The notes below the pieces were generated by a model. That model saw only the letters and a program-made list of their open reading frames with translations, did no database searches and was not told where the DNA came from. The position numbers and the translations under genes were made by a program. Positions 9,726 through 18,841 of a stretch of DNA of 64,000 nucleotides are shown in pieces. Source of the stretch: an uncultured Prevotella sp. GTDB taxonomy: Bacteria > Bacteroidota > Bacteroidia > Bacteroidales > Bacteroidaceae. How positions within the stretch are numbered: the stretch's first letter is position 1; each line of letters begins with the position of its first letter. Where the stretch lies: positions 42,132 to 106,131 of the forward strand of contig CAKPYB010000008.1 in assembly GCA_934202525.1 (NCBI GenBank). The letters run 5' to 3'.

Positions 9726-11183
9726 ATGATAAACAGCAAATTAATATATAAGATTTTAGGGCAACTGCTTTTCATCGAGGCTTTCCTGCTCTTCGTCAGT
9801 CTGCTGGTAGCTTTCTACTACCAGCAGGACGACATCTTTGCCTTCATTGTGGCAACACTTACCACCATCGGAGGCGGACTGGTGTTGAAATGGCGAGGAC
9901 ACGGAGCAGACAACTCGATGTCGCGCCGTGATGCCTATCTCGTAGTAACGCTCTCATGGATTGTATTCAGTTTCTTCGGAACCCTCCCCTTCATGATAAG
10001 TGGATACATCAACAACTTTACCGATGCCTACTTTGAAACCATGTCGGGATTTACGACAACGGGAGCCACGATATTAGACGATGTAGAATGTTTCCCCCAC
10101 GGACTGCTTTTCTGGCGTTCGCTCACCCAATGGATAGGCGGTCTGGGAATCGTGTTCTTCACCATCGCCCTGCTGCCATCGCTTGTAGGAGGACAGACCA
10201 AGGTGTTTGCTGCCGAGGCTACAGGACCTATCAAAACGAAACTGCATCCCCGGCTTTCCACTTCGGCTAAATGGATATGGAGTATCTATCTGATGCTCAC
10301 CATTGCCTGCATCGCATCCTACTATGTGGCAGGAATGAATCTCTTCGACAGTTTCAACTATGCGATGACCACTACGGCTACAGGAGGTTTCTCTACTCAT
10401 AACAGCAGTACCTCGTTTTTCCATTCGCCGGCGCTGGAATACATCTGTGCCTTCTTCTGCTTCCTGTCGGGTGTTAATTTCACCCTGCTCTATGCAGCCG
10501 TCATCAAGTTCAAGATCAAGGATCTGTTCAAGAATTCAGAGTTTAAGTTCTATATGCTCCTCGTTACAGCCTTCACGGCTTTCATCATGGTAGAGCTGAT
10601 AGCGATGCGCAACTACGATGTGGAACATGCCTTCCGCAGCGCCATCTTTCAGGTGGTATCATTCATCACCACCACGGGATTATTTAACGACGATGCTGCT
10701 GTGTGGCCTCACGTTACCTGGGTGGTATTGGCAGCCTGCATGTTCTTCGGAGCCTGCTCGGGCAGTACGAGTGGAGGCTTGAAATGTATCCGTGGCGTGA
10801 TGTTGGTAAGAATGGTGAAGAATGAATTCCGCCAGATTCTGCATCCTAACGCCGTGCTGCCATTGAAGATTGATGGTGTGAACGTACCGATGCAGAAGCG
10901 TGTTACGCTGCTTGCCTTCCTCACCACTTATCTCATCATCTGTCTGGTGATATCGTTCACGATGATAGCCATGGGCATCGACAACACCAATGCCATCACC
11001 ATCACCTTGAGTTGTGTGGGTAATGTAGGCCCTACGTTGGGTACGGAAATCGGGCCAACCATGTCGTGGAGCGAACTGCCGGATGTGGCTAAATGGTTCT
11101 GCTCGCTGATGATGCTCATCGGCCGTCTGGAGATATTCAGTGTGCTGGTTATCTTTACCCCAGCGTTCTGGAGAGAGAACTAA
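9726..11183 (+). CDS. trkH: Trk potassium transporter membrane subunit TrkH
   Basis: This 485-residue integral membrane protein forms the potassium pathway. The four channel-like repeats are visible as pore-helix and filter regions such as MSGFTTTGATIL, MTTTATGGFSTH, FITTTGLFN and CSGSTSGGLKC. The C-terminal part ends with the conserved MMLIGRLEIFSVLVIFTP segment. Around ten to twelve membrane spans can be drawn. It is the last gene of the dxs-trkA-trkH unit and works with TrkA. Confidence 0.96.
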   Translation: MINSKLIYKILGQLLFIEAFLLFVSLLVAFYYQQDDIFAFIVATLTTIGGGLVLKWRGHGADNSMSRRDAYLVVTLSWIVFSFFGTLPFMISGYINNFTDAYFETMSGFTTTGATILDDVECFPHGLLFWRSLTQWIGGLGIVFFTIALLPSLVGGQTKVFAAEATGPIKTKLHPRLSTSAKWIWSIYLMLTIACIASYYVAGMNLFDSFNYAMTTTATGGFSTHNSSTSFFHSPALEYICAFFCFLSGVNFTLLYAAVIKFKIKDLFKNSEFKFYMLLVTAFTAFIMVELIAMRNYDVEHAFRSAIFQVVSFITTTGLFNDDAAVWPHVTWVVLAACMFFGACSGSTSGGLKCIRGVMLVRMVKNEFRQILHPNAVLPLKIDGVNVPMQKRVTLLAFLTTYLIICLVISFTMIAMGIDNTNAITITLSCVGNVGPTLGTEIGPTMSWSELPDVAKWFCSLMMLIGRLEIFSVLVIFTPAFWREN

Positions 11184-11371
11184 CATACCCAGAGGGGGAG
11201 TTAGAAAATAAAAGAGAAGTTGATATTTGAAGTAAGAAATACGCTTACTAGACTAAGTATATTTCGCACAAAAAGCGTTATATATAATTAAGGTATAGGT
11301 TCAGCAAGAGCCTTACCGGAGAGTAAGAAACCGTACTGAAGAGTACATTTATAAACTAAATATAGGTAAAA

Positions 11372-12331
11372 ATGAAACCATTAAAATTTCAACCGCTATT
11401 AAAATCCACCATCTGGGGTGGCAGTAAGATTATCACTTTCAAGCATCTCGACGTAAAGCAAGAGAATGTGGGAGAAAGCTGGGAAATCTCTGGAGTACCA
11501 GGAAATGAAAGCATCGTAGCCGATGGCGAGATGCAGGGCAAGAGCCTCAACGAGGTTGTTGCAGAACGGAAGGGAAGCTTCCTCGGAGAAGAGAACTACA
11601 AGCGTTTCGGCAATGAGTTTCCACTGCTCATCAAGTTTATCGATGCCAACCGCGACCTCTCTATCCAGGTGCATCCTAATGATGAAATTGCCAAGAAGCA
11701 AGGTAAGGAACGCGGCAAGACCGAGATGTGGTATGCGCTGCCATGCGAGCCGGATGCCAAGCTCTACAACGGCTTGAAGATGCAGATTACTCCTGAGCAG
11801 TACAAGGAGATGGTAGAGAACGATACCATCACCGATGCCCTGGCTCAGCATAACGTGAAGGAAGGTGACTGTTTCTTTATCCCAGCCGGCAGAATTCACG
11901 CCATCGGAACAGGCTGTTTCGTTGTCGAGATTCAGCAGACCAGCGATGTTACCTATCGCATCTACGACTTCAAGCGCAAGGACAAGGATGGCAACTATCG
12001 CCAGCTCCACACCAAGGAGGCTGCCGAATGCATCGACTACACCGTATTGCCAGACTATCGCCAGCACTACACTCCTGCCAAGAATCAGGGTGTAAGCATG
12101 GTGCAGTGCCCTTACTTCACCACAGCCGTTTATGATCTCGATGAGCCAATGACGCTGGATTATTCAGAATTGGACAGCTTCGTGATTCTGATTGGCTTGA
12201 AGGGTGAGGCTAAGATTACCGACAACGAGGGTAACGAGATTACGCTCCAGGGCGGCGAGAGCATCGTTGTTCCTGCCAGCACCAAGACATTGAAGATAGA
12301 AGGAACCTTGAAGTTCCTGGAGGTTTTTTAA
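11372..12331 (+). CDS. manA: Class I mannose-6-phosphate isomerase
   Basis: ManA interconverts mannose 6-phosphate and fructose 6-phosphate, feeding mannose use and GDP-mannose synthesis. At 319 residues it is the short bacterial form. Metal-ligand motifs of the cupin fold are present: LSIQVHPND, KTEMWYAL, and the GRIHAIGTGCFVVEIQQTSD block. A 188-bp gap separates it from trkH; it contains TATATAATTAAGGT (11281-11294), a sequence nearly repeated at about 21366-21379 before metY, suggesting a shared leader or promoter element. It converges with the DUF4435 gene across a long inverted repeat. Confidence 0.95.
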   Translation: MKPLKFQPLLKSTIWGGSKIITFKHLDVKQENVGESWEISGVPGNESIVADGEMQGKSLNEVVAERKGSFLGEENYKRFGNEFPLLIKFIDANRDLSIQVHPNDEIAKKQGKERGKTEMWYALPCEPDAKLYNGLKMQITPEQYKEMVENDTITDALAQHNVKEGDCFFIPAGRIHAIGTGCFVVEIQQTSDVTYRIYDFKRKDKDGNYRQLHTKEAAECIDYTVLPDYRQHYTPAKNQGVSMVQCPYFTTAVYDLDEPMTLDYSELDSFVILIGLKGEAKITDNEGNEITLQGGESIVVPASTKTLKIEGTLKFLEVF

Positions 12332-12475
12332 AGGTAAAAAAGTAAAAGGGTAAAAAGGTAAAAAGAGCCTGGCGGGATGTCATCTGCCTGCTTTCTTTTT
12401 ACCTTTTTACCCTTTTACCTTTTTACTTTTTTACCTTTTTACCCTTTTACCTTTAAATATCCTTTTTACCTTTCC
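12332..12475. repeat. Low-complexity inverted repeat of GTAAAAAG / CTTTTTAC heptamers between convergent genes
   Basis: Just after the manA stop, the motif GGTAAAA(A) and its variants repeat four to five times (12332-12365). After a 30-bp GC-rich loop the complement, CTTTTTACC and variants, repeats about seven times (12394-12475). The two blocks can pair into a very long imperfect hairpin, and the second block runs into the end of the DUF4435 gene, so it could terminate both convergent transcripts. It belongs to the same class of degenerate heptamer tracts seen at 13465, 22931, 25292, 39336, 39970 and 40743. Confidence 0.75.
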
Positions 12476-13464
12476 AAATACGTTTCCACATCCGCCTGTA
12501 TCTTCTGGAATTCGGGAGAGAACTGGTAGAAGGTGTTCTTCTTCATCATCATCTTCACCTTGCCCAGACTATTCTCATAACATGCCATTTCGGTGCGGGC
12601 CTGCTCGGAATGGAGGGCACGGTCGCGGATTTCATTCTCCCTATCGTTGCGCAAAGCATCGCAGACGCTCTGGACGATAGGACTAACTACCAGGTCGAAG
12701 AGATGATGACCCTGAATATATAAATAGGTATTGCTCTCGTTTACACCCAGACTGTTGAGGTAAAGAGCCATTTCATCCAACTCATCCTTAAACTTCTTGA
12801 AGCGGCGCTCCAGCTGGAACAGCTTTGCCCGCACCTTCTTTCCCAAATAATCTATCGCCCATTTAGGATCCTGGATTCGGACAGAAGGCAGCATGATGAC
12901 CTTATCAAACTCCGCCATATCAAAATGCATCGACATCTTGCGATGACGCACATAGAACAGCATGTGCCATAAGAAGAGGGGCCAGATGGTACGGGAATAG
13001 GACTCAAGAAAACGCTCGAAATCAAAGATGCGACGGTCGTTGAGCGTCACCATCACACAGGTTTCGTGCAATCCCCTGGCATAACATTGGAAGTTTTCAA
13101 TGGCATAAGCATAGGTATGGAAGATGAAAGGATTCTCCAACATCTGCTGGGAAGACTCGGTTGAGCCCTGACGCAGATAATCGTAATCGGCATCTACACA
13201 GGCTATCATATCCCTACCTACTCCCTTCAGCATACTGGAGATAGCAGCCTTCTTGCCTCGGTCTAAATGCTGGTTACGGGTAGGCAGCATGATATCAAAA
13301 TAGCGTTTTTCATTTTCAAACTTTCCCAGTACAGAACGCCAGAAGAAGACATCATCATAGCTCTCGACGTAAGCCACAATCTTGCGCCGAGCCTTCTTCG
13401 AGGTCATCTTGTTGGCAGCCTCGAAGAACTGGGAATTGATATTATCGGTTAAACGTTTAGCCAT
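12466..13464 (-). CDS. DUF4435 (TOPRIM-like) protein, partner of the upstream ATPase
   Basis: This 332-residue protein matches the DUF4435 pattern, a TOPRIM-related fold. The acidic residues expected of TOPRIM are present: Glu34 in IVAYVESYDD and the DxD pair Asp91/Asp93 in MIACVDADYDYL. It lies immediately downstream of an ABC-type ATPase gene on the same strand (39-bp gap made of heptamer repeats). ATPase plus DUF4435 is the architecture of the PARIS defence system (AriA/AriB) and echoes OLD-family ATPase-TOPRIM nucleases. Whether this pair is a defence system or a Bacteroidetes housekeeping relative cannot be settled from the sequence. Confidence 0.8.
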   Translation of the reverse strand: MAKRLTDNINSQFFEAANKMTSKKARRKIVAYVESYDDVFFWRSVLGKFENEKRYFDIMLPTRNQHLDRGKKAAISSMLKGVGRDMIACVDADYDYLRQGSTESSQQMLENPFIFHTYAYAIENFQCYARGLHETCVMVTLNDRRIFDFERFLESYSRTIWPLFLWHMLFYVRHRKMSMHFDMAEFDKVIMLPSVRIQDPKWAIDYLGKKVRAKLFQLERRFKKFKDELDEMALYLNSLGVNESNTYLYIQGHHLFDLVVSPIVQSVCDALRNDRENEIRDRALHSEQARTEMACYENSLGKVKMMMKKNTFYQFSPEFQKIQADVETYLER

Positions 13465-13507
13465 AAGCAGAAAAATTCAACATTCAACACTTAACATTCA
13501 ACATTAC
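13465..13507. repeat. TTCAACA/TTAACAT heptamer tract inside an operon
   Basis: The 39-bp gap between the ATPase and DUF4435 genes consists of TTCAACA, TTCAACA, CTTAACA, TTCAACA and a final TTA that is the ATPase stop codon on the other strand. It is one of several such tracts in the window, usually placed at gene junctions. Confidence 0.7.
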
Positions 13508-14322
13508 GAAATCGTAATATCATTCACGTCCGTCACCCGGTCTGTCCATCCGTCCATGACCACAGCAGGACTGTGGGTGGTCATGATGATCTGGATATTC
13601 GGATTGAGCTGCAGCACCAGACCGATGAGCTGCTTCTGCCATTCAAAATGAAGACTGATTTCAGGCTCATCCATAAAGAGGATATACGGTTGATTGTCCT
13701 CCACCAGCACGGTGAGGAGGATGGCGAGGATCTGCTTTTCACCAGCCGAAAGCTGATAAGGCGAAAGCTGCTCGCCTATCTGATTGAAGCGGATTTCGTT
13801 GGCAGTACGGATGATGGTCTTGCCGGTATCCTTGAAAAGATTATCTACCATATCCTGGAACATCTTCTTCGGTTCACTCAGCTTCTGAGCCTTGAAGGCT
13901 GCATCCGGTTCGCCGCTCTGAAGCACAGCGATGATGCGGTTGCCGATGTTCACCTGATAATCCAGATACTTGCGCTGCAGCTGGAAGAGCTGCCAGTCGA
14001 GTTCGGTAACCAGGGTAAGGTCTATCTTGTTGATCATCTCTGCATTCATCAATGGTCTATCTACCGAGCGGATTACATCATATCTAATCCACTTTGCCTC
14101 CTCCGGCTCCACCTTCAGATGCACACCCTTGATCATGTGACTAGGGAATTCACCGCCAGCCGCCAGACCCTTTACCACCTTATTCAATATAGTACTCTTG
14201 CCCACGCCGTTTACACCACTCAGGATATTGACACGGCGGTCGAGGTTCCAAAGAATATGTTTGGTACCGCTCCAGAGAGATTCAATCTCTATCTGTTTGA
14301 TATAATCAGCATATTTCTGCAT
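13504..14322 (-). CDS. AAA/ABC-type ATP-binding protein (AAA_15/SMC-like)
   Basis: This 272-residue ATPase has a Walker A GVNGVGKST near residue 38, an ABC signature-like LSAGEKQILAILL near residue 193, and a Walker B FMDEPEISLHFEWQ followed by the switch histidine region TTHSPAV. No long coiled coil or membrane segment is present, so it is a compact ABC-type ATPase of the kind paired with nuclease or TOPRIM partners. It is followed by the DUF4435 gene. The start at 14322 is preceded by a minus-strand -7 box at 14411-14419. PARIS AriA proteins are, as I recall, longer, so the assignment is only to the general class. Confidence 0.85.
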   Translation of the reverse strand: MQKYADYIKQIEIESLWSGTKHILWNLDRRVNILSGVNGVGKSTILNKVVKGLAAGGEFPSHMIKGVHLKVEPEEAKWIRYDVIRSVDRPLMNAEMINKIDLTLVTELDWQLFQLQRKYLDYQVNIGNRIIAVLQSGEPDAAFKAQKLSEPKKMFQDMVDNLFKDTGKTIIRTANEIRFNQIGEQLSPYQLSAGEKQILAILLTVLVEDNQPYILFMDEPEISLHFEWQKQLIGLVLQLNPNIQIIMTTHSPAVVMDGWTDRVTDVNDITIS

Positions 14323-14410
14323 AAGAATAATCTCCTATCTTTAATAGTCAAGAACGGAAAAAGACTATGGTCTTAACTTCTTAACTCCTTTAAGTTTCAA
14401 AAAATATACC

Positions 14411-14449
14411 GCAAATATAGCAAAATTCCTCGAATTTTTGTACCTTTGC
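14411..14449. promoter_or_regulatory. Divergent -7 boxes for the ATPase/DUF4435 operon and the DMT transporter
   Basis: GCAAATATA at 14411-14419 reads TATATTTGC on the minus strand and serves the ATPase gene; TACCTTTGC at 14441-14449 serves the transporter gene at 14499. The two promoters are back to back within 39 bp. Confidence 0.65.
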
Positions 14450-14498
14450 ACTCGATTTTATTCAAAAATAGGAAGATTTAAATAGAAATAAGGAAAAA

Positions 14499-15443
14499 AT
14501 GGATAACAAACGACCTCTTATCGCCCACCTGTGCCTCTTCTGTTCCGGCGCATTCTGGGGACTGATGGCTCCCGTAGGCAAGGATGCCATGCTTCACGGC
14601 ATCGACGGCATCGACCTGGTGAGCTTCCGTGTATTGGGTGGTGCCATTCTCTTCTGGCTCACCTCGCTCTTCACCAAGAAAGAGCATGTTCCAGTAAAAG
14701 ACATCTTCAAGTTTGCTGCTGCCGGCCTCTTCGCCCTCGTGTTCAACCAGTGTTCTTACACCATCGGTCTGAACATGACCTCGCCTAGCAATTCCAGCAT
14801 CATGACCACTTCGATGCCTATCTTCGCCATGGTTCTCTCCTTCCTGATATTGAAGGAGCCTATCACCTGGAAGAAGGCGCTCGGTGTATTGATGGGATGC
14901 GCAGGTGCCGTCATCATCATCATGACGAGTGCTACGGCTGGCAATGCCAAGGTGGGAAACATCTGGGGCGACCTGCTCTGTATGTCGGCGCAGCTTTCCT
15001 TCGCCCTCTACCTGTCGCTCTTCAAGAACCTGCTGTCTAAATATTCGCTCTTCACCATCAACAAGTGGATGTTCCTCTGGGCAACGGTCCTGATATGGCC
15101 TTTCACCATCAGTCACGTGATGAGCATCGACTTTGCCCAGGTTCCGATGAGCACCTGGTGGGAAACGGGCTACGTGGTTCTCTTCGGCACTTATCTGGGC
15201 TACATCTGCATGATGATTGGCCAAAAGACCCTGCGCCCTACCGTGGTGAGTGTATATAATTATGTGCAGCCGTTGGTATCAGTCACCGTGAGTGTTATCG
15301 TGGGTCTCGCCGTATTCAAGGGTATGCAGGCAATAGCCGCCATCCTCGTGTTCTCAGGTGTATGGCTCGTGGTAAAGAGCAAGTCAAAAAATGATATCGA
15401 CAAGCACGACCACAGTCTGGCTTACGAGAAAAGACATGCTTAA
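14499..15443 (+). CDS. EamA/DMT-superfamily transporter
   Basis: This 314-residue protein has about ten hydrophobic segments arranged as two EamA repeats. The first covers roughly residues 8-140 and contains FCSGAFWGLMAPVGKD and the QCSYTIGLNMTSPSNSSIMT stretch. The second covers 155-290 with CMSAQLSFALYLSLFKNLL. The C-terminal tail is short and charged. Drug/metabolite transporters of this kind export amino acids or other metabolites; the substrate is not predictable here. The gene stands alone between a divergent promoter and a strong terminator at 15459. Confidence 0.9.
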   Translation: MDNKRPLIAHLCLFCSGAFWGLMAPVGKDAMLHGIDGIDLVSFRVLGGAILFWLTSLFTKKEHVPVKDIFKFAAAGLFALVFNQCSYTIGLNMTSPSNSSIMTTSMPIFAMVLSFLILKEPITWKKALGVLMGCAGAVIIIMTSATAGNAKVGNIWGDLLCMSAQLSFALYLSLFKNLLSKYSLFTINKWMFLWATVLIWPFTISHVMSIDFAQVPMSTWWETGYVVLFGTYLGYICMMIGQKTLRPTVVSVYNYVQPLVSVTVSVIVGLAVFKGMQAIAAILVFSGVWLVVKSKSKNDIDKHDHSLAYEKRHA

Positions 15444-15458
15444 AAGATATAAGACTGA

Positions 15459-15497
15459 AACTGTCCCCATCTGAGAAAACAGATGAGGACAGTTTTT
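15459..15497 (+). terminator. Rho-independent terminator of the DMT transporter gene
   Basis: AACTGTCCCCATCT pairs with AGATGAGGACAGTT and is followed by TTTT. The left arm is shared with the hairpin at 19755-19798, where the same core, CTGTCCCCATCTGA, appears again, so the two terminators are copies or relatives. Confidence 0.85.
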
Positions 15498-15516
15498 GTT
15501 ATATGAGAAAAGAAAA

Positions 15517-17097
15517 TCAGCAACCGAAATAAACCATCAGTCCGCCCAAAACGATATACAATAGGGCGTATGGGATAGCCGAACGGAGAATCTCTCCATC
15601 CTTTCCCTCCATATCGCAGGCAGCAGTCGCGATGGCGATGCTCTGCGGACTAATCATCTTTCCACCCGTGGCTCCTGTGGTATTGGCGGCAACCAGCCAG
15701 TTCTCCTGACCACCCTCCATACCAAAGAATGTGCTCTGTCCCGTCATACCCAACTGGTTGGCAACATGAGCCTGAAGCTTGGCAAAGAGGATATTCGAAG
15801 AGGTATCAGAACCCGTTACGAAGGTTCCGATGGCACCAATCATCGGAGCTACCAAAGGATAGAAATCGCCCGTCACAGCCACCAGTCCGGAGGCGATGGA
15901 AGTAATCATTCCCGAATAGTTCATCACACTCGCCAGGGCTATCAGCGAACAGATGGTCACCACCGTCTTGCGCAGATTCACCGTGGTACGGGCAAGAATC
16001 ACCATCAGTCTCTTGAGGCTCAATCCCTGAATCAGTCCACCAATCGTAGCACCCAGGAAGAGCATAAGGCCCGCATTGGAAATCCAGCCAAACTTAAAGG
16101 TGCTGTCGAGCACAGGCAGATGAACCGCACTCACCAGATGACTCTTGAGGAAAGCATTGACCGGAGGACAGAGTGCTCCGGAAACCAGGATGAATATCAA
16201 TATAAAGAGGTAAACGCTCCATGCCTTCAGGCTCTCGGCGAAAGTAAAGGTTTCCTTATCCTGCACCTTGCTCTTGCTGGCAAACACCTTGGCGTATGCG
16301 ATGATGGCGATAATGGCAGCCAGCGAACCGATGATGGCTGGAGTCTCCGAACCGAGATAATAGCCGCAGACAAACTGCACTACCACGGAAATCACTCCCA
16401 CCCAGAGGGCGATGATGAGATTCTTGATAAGATTGTGCTTATCGGTAAGCGTCAGGATGATGAAAGGCAGGATGATAAAGAGAGGTGACAGCTGGATGAT
16501 GGCGAAAGCCGAAGTCTCGCAAATCTGTGCCGCCGAAGCCGATCCGCTTTCAGCCACCTCATTACAGAGCGTAGTAACCGGTACACCCACGGCACCAAAT
16601 CCCGTAGCCACGGTATTACCGATTAAGGAAACCAGAGCCGAGAACATCGGTTTGAAGCCGAGTCCGATGAGGATGGCAGCAGGTATCGCCACCGCCGTTC
16701 CGAAGCCCGCCATACCTTCGAGCAGTCCGCCGAATCCCCATACGAGGAGCAGCACGAGCAGTCCCTTATCATCGGTAATCGATGTAAACTGCCTCTTGAT
16801 CACTTCTATCTGCTTGCTTTCCACGAGGATATTATAGCTGTAGATAGCCATCAGGATGATGATGAGAATCGGGAATACCGCCTTCAGGATGCCTTCCACC
16901 ACCGCCCATCCCGTCAGGGCGATCACGCTATCCTCCGCATGTTCCGGGGCTATCATGCCTAGCGGCGAAGCTGCGAAGAGAGCGAGCAACACGGTAACTA
17001 CGAGCGTCAGTAAGGCGCTTTTATGACCTGCCATCTTGAAGCCGAGCATCAGGATGAACAGCAACACGATGGGAATAATAGAAACTACAGATGCCAT
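15517..17097 (-). CDS. lctP: L-lactate permease (LctP family)
   Basis: This 526-residue protein has about twelve to fourteen membrane segments, the usual size for LctP/LldP permeases. Family motifs seen include GGLLEGMAGFGTAVAIPAAI near residues 121-140, PVTTLCNEVAES, GTFVTGSDTSSNILFAKLQ, and ANTTGATGGKMISPQSIAIA close to the C terminus. It imports lactate or glycolate in symport with protons. It lies alone on the minus strand, end-to-end with the DMT transporter gene across the terminator. Confidence 0.95.
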   Translation of the reverse strand: MASVVSIIPIVLLFILMLGFKMAGHKSALLTLVVTVLLALFAASPLGMIAPEHAEDSVIALTGWAVVEGILKAVFPILIIILMAIYSYNILVESKQIEVIKRQFTSITDDKGLLVLLLVWGFGGLLEGMAGFGTAVAIPAAILIGLGFKPMFSALVSLIGNTVATGFGAVGVPVTTLCNEVAESGSASAAQICETSAFAIIQLSPLFIILPFIILTLTDKHNLIKNLIIALWVGVISVVVQFVCGYYLGSETPAIIGSLAAIIAIIAYAKVFASKSKVQDKETFTFAESLKAWSVYLFILIFILVSGALCPPVNAFLKSHLVSAVHLPVLDSTFKFGWISNAGLMLFLGATIGGLIQGLSLKRLMVILARTTVNLRKTVVTICSLIALASVMNYSGMITSIASGLVAVTGDFYPLVAPMIGAIGTFVTGSDTSSNILFAKLQAHVANQLGMTGQSTFFGMEGGQENWLVAANTTGATGGKMISPQSIAIATAACDMEGKDGEILRSAIPYALLYIVLGGLMVYFGC

Positions 17098-17252
17098 AAG
17101 CCATTCAGTTTTTTATTGTTTTCGATTGCTAAATTTTATGTTTATGACTGCAAAAATAACATTTTTCTTTGAAAAAAGAAAACATTTTTTGAAAAAATCT
17201 TTTATAAGATGTCCGATTTTTCAATTTCATACGTCTATAGAATGTAAAGGTT

Positions 17253-17768
17253 ATGAGAACAGAAGAATTCAACCATATCATCCTACCGATGCGCAGCAAC
17301 TTGAAAGCGTATGCGCTAAGGTTGACTGAGAGTGACGACAATGCCGAAGACCTCGTGCAGGAAGTCATGCTCAGGCTGTGGGACATGCGCCAGAATATCA
17401 AGGCAGAAGATAACCTCAAGGCGCTCGCCATCACCATCATGCGCAACAAGTTTTATGACCAGTGCCGGCATGAGGAGCGGAACTTCACCACCGACAAGGT
17501 AATGGAAGTACCCATAGAAGACCGGCGGGCAGAGCAACGGGACGAGGTAAACCTCATCAGACAGATAGTGGCACAGCTCCCGCCCTTGCAGCAGCAGATA
17601 TTCCGCATGAAGGAGATAGAAGGCTATACAGCCGATGAAATCATGCAGATAACGGGATGCACTGCCGATAATCTCCGAAAGAATCTCTCCAGAGCCCGAC
17701 TCAAAATCAGAGAGACTTATATGAATATGGTGAAACAAAACAGAACAAAGAAGGAGGAAAGAATATGA
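17253..17768 (+). CDS. ECF-type RNA polymerase sigma factor
   Basis: The protein is 171 residues. Region 2 is at about 10-75 with LKAYALRLTESDDNAEDLVQ, and region 4 is at about 105-155 with LPPLQQQIFRMKEIEGYTAD and the recognition helix TADNLRKNLSRARLKI. It starts a co-directional run of four genes. The next gene overlaps its stop by 4 bases (ATGA) and encodes a membrane protein of anti-sigma layout, so the pair probably acts as a sigma/anti-sigma switch. It is not of the FecR-paired kind seen at 4295. Confidence 0.93.
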   Translation: MRTEEFNHIILPMRSNLKAYALRLTESDDNAEDLVQEVMLRLWDMRQNIKAEDNLKALAITIMRNKFYDQCRHEERNFTTDKVMEVPIEDRRAEQRDEVNLIRQIVAQLPPLQQQIFRMKEIEGYTADEIMQITGCTADNLRKNLSRARLKIRETYMNMVKQNRTKKEERI

Positions 17769-18265
17769 ATGATGAAATAAAAAGAATACAGAACTTGCTC
17801 GACAAGTATATGGATGGTACCACATCCAATGAGGAGGAGGCAACGCTCAGAAAATATTTCGAAGAGCATAGCAATGATATTCCGGAAGAATGGGAATCCT
17901 ATCGCGCCCTCTTCAGCTATATCGGATTCGAACAGATGAATCTTTCTCAAATTCTAAAAGAAGAAGAGAAGGAGGAGGAATTCGAAAAGAAAGATATTGC
18001 AAAGGAAGATATCGAAAAGAAGGAAGCTTCTCGCAGCAGATGGCTCAAATATTTCGGCTCTTCTGTGGCAGCAGCCGCTATCATCGCATTCATGCTTGTG
18101 GGCATCCAAAAGATGATTCAGCCTCAGCCTGAATGTTATGCGGTTATCGATGGAAAGGTTTATACCGACCAGGAGTTCGTTCATAACGAAGCCCTGGATG
18201 CCCTGGAAGATGTTTCGGCAGATTCCGAAGATCCATTCAGTGCCCTGGATATGATGAAACAATAA
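17765..18265 (+). CDS. Probable membrane-anchored anti-sigma factor (non-FecR)
   Basis: The 166-residue product has a cytoplasmic N-terminal part with an acidic helical segment (residues about 5-60; the LLDKYMDGTTSNEEEATLRK stretch is typical of Bacteroidetes anti-sigma N termini), a highly charged E/K-rich linker at 64-90, one membrane span at about 97-115, and a short periplasmic tail. No known family is certain. Position directly after, and overlapping, the ECF sigma gene supports an anti-sigma role. Confidence 0.7.
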   Translation: MNDEIKRIQNLLDKYMDGTTSNEEEATLRKYFEEHSNDIPEEWESYRALFSYIGFEQMNLSQILKEEEKEEEFEKKDIAKEDIEKKEASRSRWLKYFGSSVAAAAIIAFMLVGIQKMIQPQPECYAVIDGKVYTDQEFVHNEALDALEDVSADSEDPFSALDMMKQ

Positions 18266-18331
18266 ATTCATCTTTTAGATGAAACAATCAATCAAACTAT
18301 AAAGTATAATATATATAATAAGGTATAGAAT

Positions 18332-18778
18332 ATGAAACGATGCAACTTGATAAAACGCTTCTTCATCGGACTGCTTCTTATCGTGGTAGCCTCGATTTCG
18401 GCTAATGCCCAGGAGGGGCTGTACGTAAAAAGTATATTCCAACGCTTCGGGCACGCCAAGGGATGCAAGATGGTTACGATGCAGAATACGCAACTCAAAG
18501 GTTACAAGCTCAAGATATACAAGAGCCTGGTATATAAGAACCATGCCACGGAAATAGCCCACTATCTGAAGTCCGACCGCAAGGCTGCGAAGAAAATCAG
18601 AGAGGTGGTGGAGAATGGCAAGATGGTGAGCGGCTATTACATGATGGCACCCTTGAGCAATGGCGACAACCGCTTCATCCTCTTCAGTAACCCGAGTGAA
18701 AGCAAGGGAACCGTGATTTATATCGAAGGCAAGCTGTCGCCCGAAGATATCATGCAACTCTGCTATTCCAGAAGATAG
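18332..18778 (+). CDS. Exported small protein of the ECF operon (DUF6108-like)
   Basis: This 148-residue protein has a clear signal peptide (about 1-26, hydrophobic core FIGLLLIVVASISANA). The mature part is basic and compact, starting EGLYVKSIFQRFGHAKGCKM. It resembles, from memory, the Bacteroidetes DUF6108 family found beside ECF sigma genes; the function is unknown. It is 66 bp after the anti-sigma-like gene and 63 bp before the outer-membrane-like gene, so all four are probably co-transcribed. Confidence 0.7.
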   Translation: MKRCNLIKRFFIGLLLIVVASISANAQEGLYVKSIFQRFGHAKGCKMVTMQNTQLKGYKLKIYKSLVYKNHATEIAHYLKSDRKAAKKIREVVENGKMVSGYYMMAPLSNGDNRFILFSNPSESKGTVIYIEGKLSPEDIMQLCYSRR

Positions 18779-18841
18779 AAACAACCTCTTCCTTCTGGAA
18801 TCTTCTCAATAAGAATAAGAAACAACATAAAATATAGTATT

